A stretch of DNA of 64,000 nucleotides from Hypericum androsaemum (GCA_963995505.1 OZ023198.1:930001-994000); one strand, 5' to 3'. Counted from the first letter of the stretch, positions 44,600 through 57,018 are shown. Translations and numbers: made by a program. The notes: a model not told the origin generated them from the letters alone.

Positions 44600-45084
44600 C
44601 CCTAATAATTTTTACAAGTCAAAGACTCTTCTAGTTTGTTCCTATGATATGGCCCGGAGATGTTCAAGTATTTATAAAGTTTGCCAATGGCGAATTTCGT
44701 TCTTCAAAAAAAATAAAGTAAAATATTTTTACGAAATATAGGGACCAAATATACTCTGGTAATTTACCTAATAATAAATGGTGACCAACCCCACTAACTT
44801 GGGAACGTGCCCAACCGGATAACGAGCAGCCAGGGAAAGCCCATCCGTCTCCGTCACGGGTCTTGGATGTTAAGGCTTCTGATAATAATTGCCCATGTGG
44901 GACTGCGCCGCCCAAGACGGCCCATGTGGCGAGATAAGGATGATGCTGAGGTGACTCTGTTGCGGGAAGATGCTGAAGTGGGGTCCAACCGATTCATTCT
45001 GATCGGATTCAAGGTCTAATCGGAACCGAGCCGATCGGACTAAAATGCGCAAAACTAAGTTTTTTTTAAAACTGGTTTTGCAGA

Positions 45085-45240
45085 TTCAAGAGTGAACAAG
45101 AAATCGCATGAGGCGTTGGAATGGGACTTTAGAGGGGTGGAGTCGGTGCAAGTTGGGATAGACCTGAATTGCGCAATCTAGAGACATGAAGTTCATGAAA
45201 CAACTTGGTTGGTTCCATACATGGCTTTGAGCTTCAATTT
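45085..45240 (-). pseudogene. second O-methyltransferase relic
   Basis: Decayed match to the 5' part of OMT exon 1 in the same orientation. GAGTGAACAAGAAATCGCATG corresponds to codons around FLVHSGFL, AGTTGGGATAGAC to the QLATAL region, and ACATGGCTTTGAGCTTCAA to the QSHVMN region. Several deletions are evident. With the pseudogene at 40256-42337 this shows at least three OMT copies once stood in tandem. Confidence 0.7.
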
Positions 45241-46130
45241 GTCGAGAGTTGGTCCAAAGGACCAAAACAATAAAAAAAACATTGATTTATTAAAAAATTT
45301 TGATTTAAATTTTACGAATATAATTTTTTTTTTCAGGAGAGTCTCCTCCCACGACTCTGTATACCAATTATTCAGAAATAAATTTGTCGAGCGACACGAT
45401 CCTAAATTTTGCTCATCCTTAATGCGTATCAGCATTTTTTTTGTCAGAAGAGGTATGTGATGGTAATCCGATTCGTAATTCGATTCGTCAATATTTTGAT
45501 TCTAATTTTTCTGAAAATAAATTAAATATGGTTCAAAAATTTTAAAATTTATCGAGCCGGCAGATTCGCCGAATACAATTTGCCGATTGAAACCGTGAAT
45601 CATGTAAAAAAACTAAAAAAAATAATAGGGTTGCGCACCCTCTCCCATTTCGCGTGAGACCAGTTCAATTTTTTAATAAATTTGAAAAAATTCAAAAAAC
45701 TCGAAAAGTTAAAAAATAATAATTCAAAAAATGAAAAAAAATAAAAGAGAGTTTTGCTACTTTGCAATTCTTTGTGGTTATTTAATTCGAACGTAAATTA
45801 GTCGATTTATTCAATTTCATGTAGATTTGCTATTTTGCAAAATAAAAGAGAGCTTTGCTAGATGTAACCCTTCATAGATTTGTATCTAGTTATTTAAGCT
45901 ATTTTGCTTAATTGTTTTACCTATATAGTCACAATTTTGCAACTCTTTGTATTCATTTGATTCGAACCTGAATTAGTCAAATTTATAAAGAGAGCTTTAG
46001 TATGTTTATAGCCTGAGAGGCAACTCGAACTTATATGAGTGAACATTAAGATATGAAGCAGTTGTCCCAACATTCATTTTCTCCCATTTCGGGCACATAC
46101 ATATATTATATATCCAAGTCAATTATCTAT
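45241..46130. other. spacer, nothing seen
   Basis: Very AT-rich, with two similar TTTGCTACTTTGCAA / AGAGAGCTTTGCTA passages near 45750-45860 and 45980. No gene. Confidence 0.5.
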
Positions 46131-47872
46131 TGTTGAAGTGCAAAAATAACATATTTGAAGCTCAGAGTCGACCAAGGCAATCATCGAGGTACATGAGTTT
46201 GAATGTCAACTTACCTTTGTTGGGTACGCTCAGTTCAGCCTGAGTTTCCTCAGGTACTCTCAGGTCAGGATGGGTTCCCTCATGGTAAGACAAATTGGGT
46301 ACAATCAGCCTCAAGTCACATTGGGTTCCCTCAGGGTAAGGCAGTTTGGGTACTTTTAGCATCAAGTCATCTTTGATATCTTCAGCCTCAAGTCATCTTT
46401 GATATCTTCAGCCTCAAGTCAGGTTGGGTCCCCTCAGCCTCAAGTCAGGTTGGGTACCCTCAGCCTCAAGTCAGCTTAGACTCCCTCACGTCTCTTAAGG
46501 AGCATCCACACTTGGTAAATTGGCTGTAACTTTTGACTCAGACTTTGGAATGAGTCAATTTTTACGGCCATGGGAAGCTAGTAGATAGATCCGAACTTCA
46601 TGTTTCAAGAGCATTGAATAATTATGCTTAGAAGAAGGTCAAAACAATGCTTCAAATCTTTGCACTAGTTCCATCATTGAGGGTTGTCAGACTTTGATAA
46701 ATCAATCATATCTTTTGACTCATACCTCATATTGAAGTGATTCTTGCGGCCATGGAAAAGTAAGAGGTGGAGCTAAGTCGACGTTGACTATAGAAAATTA
46801 GGCATCGTAAATTAGAGCTATTCGATGTCGACGATTTGAGACAAGGGATCAACGGGTGTTGGGATCGAATTCGGAGTGTAAGGATGTTAAAAAGTTGTTC
46901 GAAGCTACTAGGTGACAGCTGGTTCCAGAAGTAACGACTAGATGTAAAGTAACAACTTGTCGCCATGTCTAAGAAGTGACTGGTTGAAGTGAAGAGGTTT
47001 CCAAGTCTAAGTAGTAACTTGTTTGAAGCGAAGAGGCCGTCAATTCTAAGTGGCGATTGGATCTAGCGACCTTGACCAATTGAAGGTAGCGAACCAACCT
47101 CGACCGACTGGAGGTAGCGACAGATTGAATATAGCGACCCAACCTTAATAAGCTGGAGGTAGCGATCAAACGGAGATAGCAACAGGTCTTAGAGCCAGTT
47201 TTTTTAGAGGCTTTAGGTCTAGGCAGCGACCGTTTTTTTAGCATCAACAGGTCCCAAATAGCGACCGATTGTATGATGAGTAGCGTTGACCGCGCTCAAG
47301 AGTCAATTGGTTAGACTTGTTGGCCAACTTTGGTCTATTTATTGGAAGATTAAAGTAAGTACCGACCAATCTAGGTTGATTGGAGAGTTAGAGGCATCAA
47401 CTTGAGGGTGACCGAGTTAGGCCAGACTCTAAAGAAGTTGGGATAAAACTTTGAGAGACCATATTCACTCAGATTCTTGAGAGTTATAGGTGGACTCAGA
47501 TTCAAGAAGACGGGAAGATGTTGAAGACGGATAAACTTTTCGAGATCGAAGAAGTCTGAGTTGGGTTATGATAAGCATTAGAAAGGGATAGGTTTTGAAG
47601 TCGTGTCCAACTAAAATATGGCTTAGGGTAGGAGGCCGGGTCAATGTTGTTTTTTCTATATTAGCAAGGCTTGGGACATAGGGAGGGGTACTACAAAAAT
47701 ACGCACAAAAACCCAAAATTTGCTTATTATCTTTTTTTTTCTTTCCATTCAATTGAATAGTTTCCTACCGAATTCCTACTTTTTTTACCCTCTCCGTTAG
47801 ATCAACTTTGAGACAACTACTTCGGATCCGTCTAAGGTTCTTTTAATGTTTTACTAGATTTTTCCCACAACA
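46131..47872 (+). mobile_element. Gypsy-type LTR, block copy 2 side
   Basis: Begins TGTTGAAGTG and ends TTCCCACAACA, then TAGATTTGGCACGCTTAGTG, which resembles the sequence after the primer site in plant Gypsy elements. About 1.74 kb long. The 5' half contains short tandem units (CCTCAAGTCA..TTGGGT..CCTCAG, 46200-46500) and CTGGAGGTAGCGA-type repeats (47040-47170). Only a short internal remnant follows, and no coding domain is seen. The boundaries are inferred from the TG..CA ends and the downstream motif. Confidence 0.55.
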
Positions 47873-50693
47873 TAGATTTGGCACGCTTAGTGAAACCTAG
47901 GAGCACGTCTGATAAGGTAGTCTAACACCTGTACCCGGCCAGTTATGACCAAGAACTTTGATACTACAGCTTACTTCGAGGAGCCGACATACTTTACATA
48001 ATGGATGCATTAATTGAGTTGCTATCATTCAAGTAACCGTTATATGCTCTTAAATTTAGCTAAGTGTACTTGATGTATGATGGTCGTATGTCAAACCACA
48101 AAAGAAAACATAACATTGATCAATCATGTTAGAGTAGGAGATGTAGTTACCTTTACACCATCATGGGGTAGGTTACTAATTAACGTGGCAAGTCCGCGTA
48201 CAACTTAGGTCATTCTTTTCTTTTCTCACGTCCCTTTGTGGGGGGTTGGATTGGGTACAGAATGCCTCCATTCCGAACTGTTCGGAATGAAGACACGTTG
48301 GGATTTTTTTGCAAAAATGCTAAAATACGGGACCAAAATAAAAAAGCCACGAGCAAACACAGGCCAGAAACAAATGCCATTATCACACAACTGCGCATGC
48401 CAGTATCGTAAATGGGGCATGCCAGTGGTACTTTTTTACAAAAATGCTAAAATACGGGGACCAAAATAAGAAAAGCAATTTGCGCCAGTTTCATAAACAG
48501 GACGTGCTGCTATCACAAAAATAAATGACATTATCACATAATTGTGCATGCCATCATCACATAACTGCGCATACTAGTGCGATCTCTCTTTACTACAAAT
48601 TATCCGGAACGATTTCTTCACTCCAAACATAATCCACTGCCCCTTTGTGGGATGGTTACCGTTCCTCTTGGATGTTTTTTTCTTCTTTTCTCACGTCCCT
48701 TTGTTTTTTTTTTTTGTGAGGGAAACGTCCCTTTGTTGGTTGGCTAACGTTCCTCTTTCTTAAAAGGGAATGAAAGGAATAAGTCCCTGAACGGGGAAAA
48801 AAAGAAGTGACCCCGTACAGAGATAAAAAATAATATTCAAGAAACCAAAGTTAGACTTGATTTGCAATTCTCCCGATTCTCTCGAGTTTTTACTAGAAGG
48901 TTTTTAGTTCGTAGTGATTGTTCACAGCTTCGATAATTCATGAGTAAGAATCGATTGATGACAAAAACTCTGTTACAATTTTAGTGAACTGCACTTCAAT
49001 TGATAAATTCATTTTACGTTTTTATGAATTACTTCATTCATTAATTCATTGTTCTTAATTATATGTTAGTGATTAATAATTAAAAACTATAACTATTGTT
49101 TTTTTAATGTACACATCTTCTCAGGATTTGACCAATATAATTCGTATTCGTACATCGTACCAAATCATTTGTACATCATACTAATATCATTCGTATGTTG
49201 TACTAGTATGATGTACCACTATCATTCGTATTAGCACCATGCTTCGTCACCAATATAACAACTCTCTTTTTACTTACGTGATTATTTTGTTTATTTTTTC
49301 TTTTTTGATATTTTTATAACTGTATTATTCTTAATTTATAACTTGATTTGGTTAATAGTAATTTGCTAATATTGTCTCTCATTGTCTCGTTATTACCTAA
49401 ATTGTCACCCAATTTCTTTATAGTCCTCATGGGTGAGGTGAGGACAAGATTTGTTCCCACTAAATCTGGACCCCTTGTTTACTATTTTGTTTTTTTTGTT
49501 TTGTGCTATGCACCTCTTTAATCACGTGATAAACTTTCCTATCTTGTTGATACAAACAGTAAAATATTTTGATTCTCTTAAAAAATATATTTCTTTATTT
49601 TTTTTAAATAAATATTTTACACCAATAAGTATATCTTCTTCAGATTTGACCACTGGAACTTCTTCAAATCCTCATCCGACTAATGTGGCCTCAGATGCGT
49701 ACATGGGGCTGATACGTACATGTCAATAGAGCTGATACGTACATGTCAGTCACATGGGCAGTTGCAAGTCCCAATTGGAAATTAATTAAAACTAACTATA
49801 ATAAATATCTTAACAAATAAATTATATTAAAAAGTTAAAGCTTTTCTTGGAAATTTGATTTAATTTCCAAAGGATAGAGAGTGAGTTGTAGATTTCGCAC
49901 TCCAATAGTTTCGAATATCTTTAATTTAAATAATAAAATTAGGGACCGGTCCTATAACCCTGTTTTCAGGACCGTCCTGGATCCCATTTCGGGCGAACCA
50001 TTTCATCATAATTAGGCGAACCAGAGCGTGTTCCGAGACAGTCCATTCGGCTAACTTCGGGCGAACCATTCCATCATAACTAGGCGAATCATTGTATCAA
50101 AACTGAACAAACTATTACATCATAATTAAGCGACCAATGAGTGTTCCGAAAAAATTGGGACCGCTTCGGGTGACCCATTACTTCATAATTGGGCGACCCA
50201 TTGTACCATAACTGAGCGAACCGTTGTATCGTAACCAAGCGAACTAGTGCGTGTTTCAGGACGGTCCTAGACGAAAATACACGTCCAGAACCAAATCCGG
50301 TGCCATAAAATTAGAGGTATGTGTCCATGTCACTCATACGTATGTTATTTAGTCCAAAAAATCTAAATCTTGCACCATCAGCCGTATTGAACTCATTCAA
50401 CAGTAAATTTTTTGTAAATATAAATTTTTACATCATTATTATATTTACCAAATTAAACTTTGTACTTCTATTAATTTTTATTCTGTGTCATAGGCAAAAT
50501 TACTTTTTGCATTGAATGGCCATTTGAACCGGCCGTCTTTTGTTTCTCTTCTCCATCTTTTGCAATGAATGGCCATCGGGCAATATGAAATGCCTAATCA
50601 AAAATTTTCCCGTGGCAATATTTGGCCTGCTAGATTCTACTGTCAAACAATTGTTGCCAAAATAATTAATGTTTATCTTATCTTAGCCAGGTC

Positions 50694-50701
50694 TATAAAA
50701 G
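50694..50701 (+). promoter_or_regulatory. TATA box of PKS copy 2
   Basis: TATAAAAG 155 bp before the ATG, the same spacing as in copy 1. About 350 bp upstream of both genes are nearly identical, so the two genes probably had the same expression pattern when duplicated. Confidence 0.75.
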
Positions 50702-50855
50702 AGGGCGTTTGCTCCATATGATTTGCATCCCACGAAATAGAGAAGAGAAAAACGAAAAAAGTCATCGAGAGAAGTAGAAGATAATTGGAGATTGAAAAGA
50801 GTTAATATTATTTTGTGTTGAAATTTCTTTTAGCAGTATCATAGTAGAAGCATAT

Positions 50856-52184
50856 ATGGCAATGTCGATGGAGGAGATGAGGAGTGCGCAGAGGGCTGAA
50901 GGGCCGGCCACGGTGCTTGCCATCGGGACGGCCAATCCGCCCAACTGCGTGCTCCAGTCGGAGTATCCAGACTACTACTTCCGCATCACCAACAGCGACC
51001 ACATGACCGACCTCAAGGACAAATTCAGGTGCATGTGTATGTAACGTATTCGTTTCCAGCCTCTTCTTTAGTTATAACTATAATATATGTATCAACCTCA
51101 AAGGATAAAGAATATAGGCATATACAGATAAACTAATATAGATTCGAGACGGTAAGTGAAAATAAAAAAAGAATGCATGCGTGCAGGCGACAAGTCGCAA
51201 ATAAAGAAGCGGTACTTGCACCTCACGGAGGAATTCCTCGCGGAAAACCCTAATATGTTCGAGTTCTGGGCGAAGTCGCTGGACACCCGCCAGGATATTT
51301 TGGTGCTCGAGATTCCGAAGCTCGGGAAGGAGGCCGCCGTGAAGGCCATCAAGGAGTGGGGCCAGCCCAAGTCCAAGATCACCCACCTCATCTTCTGCAC
51401 CACCTCCGGCGTCGACATGCCCGGTGCCGACTACCAGCTGATCAAGCTCCTGGGCCTCCACCCACACGTTAGGCGCGTGATGCTGTACCAGCAGGGCTGC
51501 TTCGCCGGCGGCACCGTCCTCCGCCTCGCCAAGGACCTCGCTGAGAACAACCGCGGCGCACGTGTCCTCGTGGTCTGCTCCGAGCTCACTGCCGTCACTT
51601 TCCGAGGACCCTCCGAGACCCACCTCGACTCCATGGTTGGCCAGGCCCTCTTCGGAGACGGCGCATCAGCTGTCATTGTCGGCGCCGACCCTGACCTCGA
51701 GCGCCCGCTCTTCGAACTGGTCTCCGCGGCCCAGACCATCCTCCCGGAGTCCGAGGGGGCGATCGAAGGCCACCTGAGGGAAATCGGGCTCACCTTCCAT
51801 CTACTCGAGAGCGTGCCCGATCTCATCTCTAACAACATAGAGAAGAGCCTGGTGGAGGCGTTCAAACCCTTAGGGATCAGCGACTGGAACTCATTGTTCT
51901 GGATAGCACACCCGGGGGGTCCCGCCATCCTCGACCAGGTCGAGGCCAAGCTCGCACTCAACAAGGAGAAGCTTAGGTCGACACGGCACGTGTTGAGCGA
52001 GTACGGGAACATGTCGAGCGCGTGCGTGCTCTTCATAATGGACGAGATGAGGAAGAAGTCCGTCGAGGAAGGGAGGTCTACCACCGGAGAGGGGCTCGAG
52101 TGGGGCGTCCTCTTCGGGTTCGGCCCCGGCCTCACCGTAGAGACCATCGTCCTCCACAGCCTACCCACACAGCAGGGAGCCTAG
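50856..52184 (+). CDS. CHS-like type III polyketide synthase, copy 2
   Basis: Two exons, 50856-51036 and 51187-52184, give 392 residues. The intron is at the conserved Cys61 codon (T|GC) and is 150 bp against 208 bp in copy 1. The catalytic residues are Cys165 ([10 protein letters not shown]), His302 (WIAHPGGP) and Asn335 (YGNMSSA). CHS-typical [25 protein letters not shown] and [14 protein letters not shown] are kept, which points to an active enzyme. It differs from family norm by a two-residue deletion after GADPD (DPDLERP versus DPDPALERP) and by Cys for Arg at residue 59 (KFRCMC). The N-terminal [19 protein letters not shown] region is unlike ordinary CHS, so the starter unit or product may differ from naringenin chalcone. 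With the nearby OMT it suggests a methylated aromatic polyketide. Confidence 0.93.
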
Positions 52185-52656
52185 CCTACACAATTGCTAT
52201 GTCTTGATCTGTTGTTATTCGGAGGACACTTACAATTGTTACGTTTGCGTGGTCAAAGTTTCCATATAAGTAATATCTATTTCAATTCTGTTATTTTTTT
52301 TAAAGCCCATTTGTAATATTGTTTTTACTTCCCTTTAGTTTGGAATAATATATACTTTCAAGCTCTTTATGACCATCATGCCTCTGGTACTTTAGACTTT
52401 TCAATAGTTACTAAGTGCATTATAGTAAAAAATATTTATAGGGACAAGAATATAATTTTTCGAATTCTGAAAATAATTTCTGAAACAACATGCCAAAATC
52501 ACATATTTTAATTAAACATTACGGACTTGAGAGGCTAAGAATCTTTGGTGATAAAATGATACAAGCCACATTTTAGGCGTGGGGTAAAAAATTGTAATGT
52601 TGTGGAGCCAATGGAAGTCACGAGCTTTGACTATCCATCATGTTGCATAAAAAGAA

Positions 52657-53744
52657 GGGGTAAGTTTATTTTAGTACTATGTAATTTTATCCTTTTTGCC
52701 TGGAGTACCATGTGGCTCTAAATTAGTATTTTAGTACCCTATGATTGACCACCAATTTTTCGGGCAAGTCCAGGGTAGCTGCCCATCCAAACCCGCCCAA
52801 AACGACTTTATTTTGAGACAACGTGGAAGACACGTGGTGAAAGAATTTCTTAAGTTGAAGCTGACGTGGACCATGGTAAATTATCTATTCAGTCCCTAAT
52901 CACCAATCTTCCTCCATCTCTGTCCACTCCTCTTCTTCTTCTTCTTCCTCTTCCTCTTCCTCTTCCTCCTTTGCCTCTCCCTCTCTTTCTCCTCCTCCGC
53001 CTCACATATGATACCTGGCTCATCCATTTCTCCCCCTCTAGCTGCTCAAACCCTAGAATACCAAAAACCCTAGCACAGTCCGGTCTCCATCGAAGAAACC
53101 ATGGCGAAGAGCGTAGGGGGTTTCGGGAGAGGCTTCTGTCGTGGAGGAGGCAGGGGCGGCTACCTCGGGGGCCAACCTGGTAGAGGTCGTCGGCGAGTGA
53201 GGTGATGGGACGAGGATGAGATGTGGGTCCCAGTGAAGAAGCTCGGACGACTGGTTCGAGAAGGGAAGATCGCCTCCCTGTAGCAGATCTACCTCTACTC
53301 GCTCGTGATCAAGGAGTACCAGATCGTGGACCAGCTGGGGCCCTCGCTCAAGGGCGAGGTGATGAAGATCATGCCCGTACAGAAGCAGACCCATACCAAG
53401 TTAAGTAGACTAGTCCTGTTAAGTAGACTAGTCCTTTATCATCTTGTAGTAGGTGGTCTGAGATCTTAGATTTATTGATTGGCACACGAATTGACACTGC
53501 CGTTTTGTGGTTAATTTGGTGGATTGGTCGTCGCAGAACTTGGTTAATTTGGTTATTGATTCGCCACGTGTCTTCCACGTCGTCTCAAAACGACAACGTT
53601 TCGGGCGAGTTTGGACGGGCAGCTACCCTGGACCTGCTTGAAAAATTGGTGGTCAACCACAGAGTACTAAAATACCAATTTAGAACCACATGGTACTCCA
53701 GACAAAAAAGGTAAAACTACAGGGTACTAAAATGAACTTACTCC
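52657..53744. mobile_element. MULE family 1, copy C (Pack-MULE with RPS2 fragment)
   Basis: Ends GGGGTAAGTTTATTTTAGTA and TACTAAAATGAACTTACTCC are inverted repeats. The 9-bp duplications TAAAAAGAA are perfect (52648-52656 and 53745-53753). Inner arm motifs (ACCATGTGG, GGGTAGCTGCCC, GACACGTGG) are inverted too. The interior holds a fragment of a ribosomal protein gene with its leader. There is no transposase. Confidence 0.9.
53101..53400 (+). pseudogene. captured 5' fragment of cytosolic ribosomal protein S2 (uS5)
   Basis: From ATG 53101 the frame reads MAKSVGGFGRGFCRGGGRGG, an RGG-rich N-terminus typical of eukaryotic RPS2. Next come DEDEMWVPVKKLGRLVREGK, then [36 protein letters not shown]. 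These match the start of RPS2 ([21 protein letters not shown]). Two in-frame stops (TGA near 53202, TAG near 53281) kill the frame, and the RNA-binding core is missing. The CT-rich leader before the ATG resembles a ribosomal-protein 5' UTR. The whole piece is inside the MULE. Confidence 0.85.
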
Positions 53745-53753
53745 TAAAAAGAA

Positions 53754-55065
53754 ATGGCTTGTTCTAGCATTGGTTTAGAGTTATATTTTGATTCTCTAGA
53801 TATTGTCACTAACATAAAAATTATTATAGACAGAACTATACCGAAAAATAGGATCTCATAATGCTCTAGTTAAGAGTTTTTTCAAAAAATAATATTGACG
53901 CCTATGAACTAACTACGAAGAGGGTATCTATCTCTCTCTGGAATTGTAGCTACTTTGATTTGATTTGATTGCACCTTAAACTTATTATTATTATCCTCAC
54001 AAAAAAAGCTTTTTATTATCATTTTATTTTAACTTAAGTTGCAGATACACTTGCGTTTTGGTAAAAAAATCTCAATGCAGCCCCACACCACAAGTATGAT
54101 CATTTAATATGCCGTTTAAAATTGGTATAAAAATGTAACCATAATCTCGTAGCTATTGGTTTAATATGCACGTGATTTGGGAAGGCGACGTGGAATATAT
54201 TGTAAAAATTTTGCGTGACGTTGCCACAAGTAATTTTCACATGGCACAGAATTACCTGGGTCATTCTGTTATTTTACAATGCGATAGGATATATAATAGT
54301 TCTCGTAGCTATTTTGTATCCGATGTAAGGCGAATTGTACCAATTTGGTACGCTTTTGTGTTTTTATTGATAGGTACAATAAAATTTACACTTATAAAAA
54401 AAATTAATCATAATCCATGAGTAAAGATTTGTTATTTAATTCCATTCTATTTGATACTATTGGTATAAAATTATTCTTATCGATCTAATATTATAAGTTT
54501 GTCATTTGATATCTCTTGTCTTCTTGATATTGCTAGCCCACCATTACACAATCCGACGCATTATCCACCTCAAGTTCTATTTGGTTATCCTTGTTGCTAT
54601 ATTGAATTTCAGGTGAATTTCTGTGGTGGACAAATAAAGTTCTTGTCACGAATCTTCAATGACCTAACATGCAATTTTAGGGGATAAAATTCTTGCATGA
54701 TGTGAAAAAAAATATGTTTTCCCGGAATAGTGTACTAAAGAAAAAGTATTTTCATTCTGGTTATGTGCCAACAAAAAGACTCTGAATGCCCTTTTTGGTA
54801 CCAAACAAGGGCACCTGTTGGGCTTTTTTTAACCACAAAACGGTCCCCGAGACTCCTTCTTTTGGTGTGAGAAAACATCTTCCCAAAAATCTGTTCTTTG
54901 ACCAGAAAATGGGTCATAATGGTCTTTTTTTTAACAGAAAAAAAAATCATTATGGTCAATTATGGTCTGAGGTTCATCACAGAAGAATGTTATGCTCATT
55001 GACAAGCCACAATTCTACATGGGAAACATCTAAATGAGAAAAAAAATCAATGGATATATGAACCT
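53754..55065. other. spacer
   Basis: AT-rich. 54720-54960 contains CTTTTTGGTACC, ACAGAAAA and ATTATGGTCA-type short repeats. No gene. The last bases are the 3' flank of the small Arg-rich protein gene. Confidence 0.5.
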
Positions 55066-55560
55066 CTAATATGCATCATCATCATCTAGAGGAGCAGCAA
55101 CCTCACTGAACCTTCTTGAGGATATAAGATTGAACAAACTCCTAAGGCTATTCTTGCTCTCCTTTCTCCTTCTCCTCCGAACCCTTTGGCCCTGACCATC
55201 TCCTGACTCGGAAACCGGATTATCCGATACCAGTCCCCTCTCCAGCCGCTTGCTGACTGCCACAATCTCGTGAGGGTCCCACAGGGACTGCTTGAAGTCC
55301 CAGCCGGAACCCGGGGCCTTTGCAGATGACTTGGTAGTGGTGATTGCTTCGAGCTTGAACCTGGAAGGCCTGGCCTGGAAGCTCATCCGGCTCGCGTCGC
55401 TCTCGTTGGTTGACTTGCAAGTGGTGGAGCGTGCGTGCCATGCTTGTGCAACAGCTTTGAGAATCTCAATCTTCTCCTTCTCCTGCTGCTGATGATCAAC
55501 TTTGGTATCCAACTTCTTCTGCTTCATGCCAAAAGAACCCAATGGCACAAACAGTAACAT
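55066..55560 (-). CDS. small Arg-rich plant protein, block copy 2 (intact)
   Basis: Open frame of 164 codons from ATG 55560 (MLLFVPLGSFG...). The second ATG at 55527 (MKQKKLDTKVDHQQQ) is the likelier start because the homology to copy 1 begins there, giving 153 residues. Features: a charged coiled-coil-like N-terminus, AQAWHARSTTCKSTNESDAS, a conserved FQARPSRFKLEA block, SLWDPHEIVAVSKRLERGLV, a highly basic VRRRRRKESKNSLRSLFNL, and an acidic end EVAAPLDDDDAY. The pattern is that of a plant-specific family of unknown role; the basic block could be a nuclear localisation signal. No membrane segment is seen. It converges on PKS copy 2 about 2.9 kb away. Confidence 0.75.
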   Translation of the reverse strand: MLLFVPLGSFGMKQKKLDTKVDHQQQEKEKIEILKAVAQAWHARSTTCKSTNESDASRMSFQARPSRFKLEAITTTKSSAKAPGSGWDFKQSLWDPHEIVAVSKRLERGLVSDNPVSESGDGQGQRVRRRRRKESKNSLRSLFNLISSRRFSEVAAPLDDDDAY

Positions 55561-55824
55561 GATTTGACGGGTTCAAACTTTGGCAACGTGTAACTAGGTG
55601 TAAAAAAAAATTCTTCTGCTTCATGTCTCATTGCTTCTTCATGTGGCTGTCTTTCGTTGAACTAGAGCCCTATGCCATGACTCATGGGAGATAAAGCTGT
55701 TAGTGATGACCATATCCCTTTTGTTTGGTCACTATAAAATGTGAATTTATAATGACTGTTAATTTTCTCAAATTATAGAGATCATAGTTTTTGTTTGGAC
55801 TCAGCAATCTTCGTATTTATTTTC

Positions 55825-56338
55825 GGTAAAAGTCTATGTAGTTTGATATTTTACTACCCTGTAGTTTTATAATGTTCAATCGAGTGACACAAGTATCTTT
55901 TATTAACATATCATAGTTTAAATAAATTTTTGGAGTCAAAGAACATTTATCCTAACAGCACAAGGCGTTGTAAATTTTAAGTAGATTCAAGGTTCAAGCT
56001 CTGGCTAGTATTATTGTATAAAAATTTGTCTTAAAAAATAAATTTTTGGACTGAAAAATAATTAGAAAAAATGGTTGTTATAAATTATCAATTAAACAAA
56101 TCAGAAAAAAATGTATAAATTCTTCTTCTGCTCTTGTAATAATTTTTATGTTTTTTGATTTTTGATTTTTTGAAAAAATTAATTTGACGATACTTATGGG
56201 TAATATTGTCTAAAAACTTTATTAAAAAGTGGAAGCATCAATTAGAGAAATATTTGTCACTCGGTCAAATATTTTGAAATAACGGAGTACTAAATTGTCA
56301 AAGAACAAAACTACGATATAGTAAAGTGGAGTTTTACT
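55825..56338. mobile_element. short MULE-like element related to family 1
   Basis: The left end GGTAAAAGTCTATGTAGTTT and right end TAGTAAAGTGGAGTTTTACT are inverted; inner ATCGAGTGACA and TGTCACTCGGT also pair. The flanks TTTATTTTC / TTTATTTTT form a 9-bp duplication with one mismatch. At about 514 bp it has no capture and is AT-rich throughout. Confidence 0.5.
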
Positions 56339-57018
56339 TTTATTTTTTCCATATTACATGGATCGTGAAATTAGCTTTAACTTATGCCAAAAAAGTATCA
56401 GAAAGAGATGGAGAAATCAGATGAATCCAGTCTACCAAGGATTCAAATTCTAACATCAACATAAAATTGTATATAATTACATGGTTGTTCTTTTTTTGAA
56501 AAATTTAATAATAATCATATGATTATTGAATTTTTGTTTATACATTTAATCCCAACAAAAAGTATTTAACACCAAAGTATTTCTAAATACTCGAACTCAA
56601 GATCTCAAGTGTTTAACACTTATGGGCTGTAGCTTCTACTAAAGCTTTGGTCCTTACTAATTTTACGACAATTGTGCTCTGTGATGGGCATTCAACTGTG
56701 AAGTTACGACAATTGTCTGTATCATAACATGAGATTGTTCACCTGATTATAACCTGATTCAATTGAGGAATAAAGATTTTTTTTTCCTGCAGATGTATCT
56801 GTTTAAATTCCAATCTCAACGGAAACCAATAAAAGAATGGAAACAAATTGAGGGACAAAATAGCATTATTACTTTGCTGCATAACTTGTAACAAGTAAGC
56901 TGATTAACACAACATAGAGGCTATTTATTTATGTCAACCTTTTTCGGGTTTATAAGTCATTATAGAACAACAAACACTTCGCCTGTGAAGCAGAGGAAGG
57001 TGGTTGATGGTTGACACA
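56339..57018. other. spacer and 3' flank of small gene
   Basis: AT-rich. From about 56795 onward the sequence is the start of a local duplication (matches 60442 onward). Confidence 0.55.

Larger units (their letters stand above)
47133..55740. repeat. duplicated block, copy 2
   Basis: Counterpart of 33150-39614. It preserves the empty hAT site, the complete small-protein gene at 55066-55560 and the DNA between that gene and the PKS, so it is the better guide to the ancestral arrangement. A family-1 MULE (52657-53744) lies in the part missing from copy 1. Confidence 0.9.

Noticed and set aside
46160..46500. Tandem CCTCAAGTCA units considered as a CRISPR-like array
   Set aside because: Units vary in length and sequence, there are no unique spacers, and they lie inside a plant LTR; CRISPR arrays are not expected in a plant nuclear genome.
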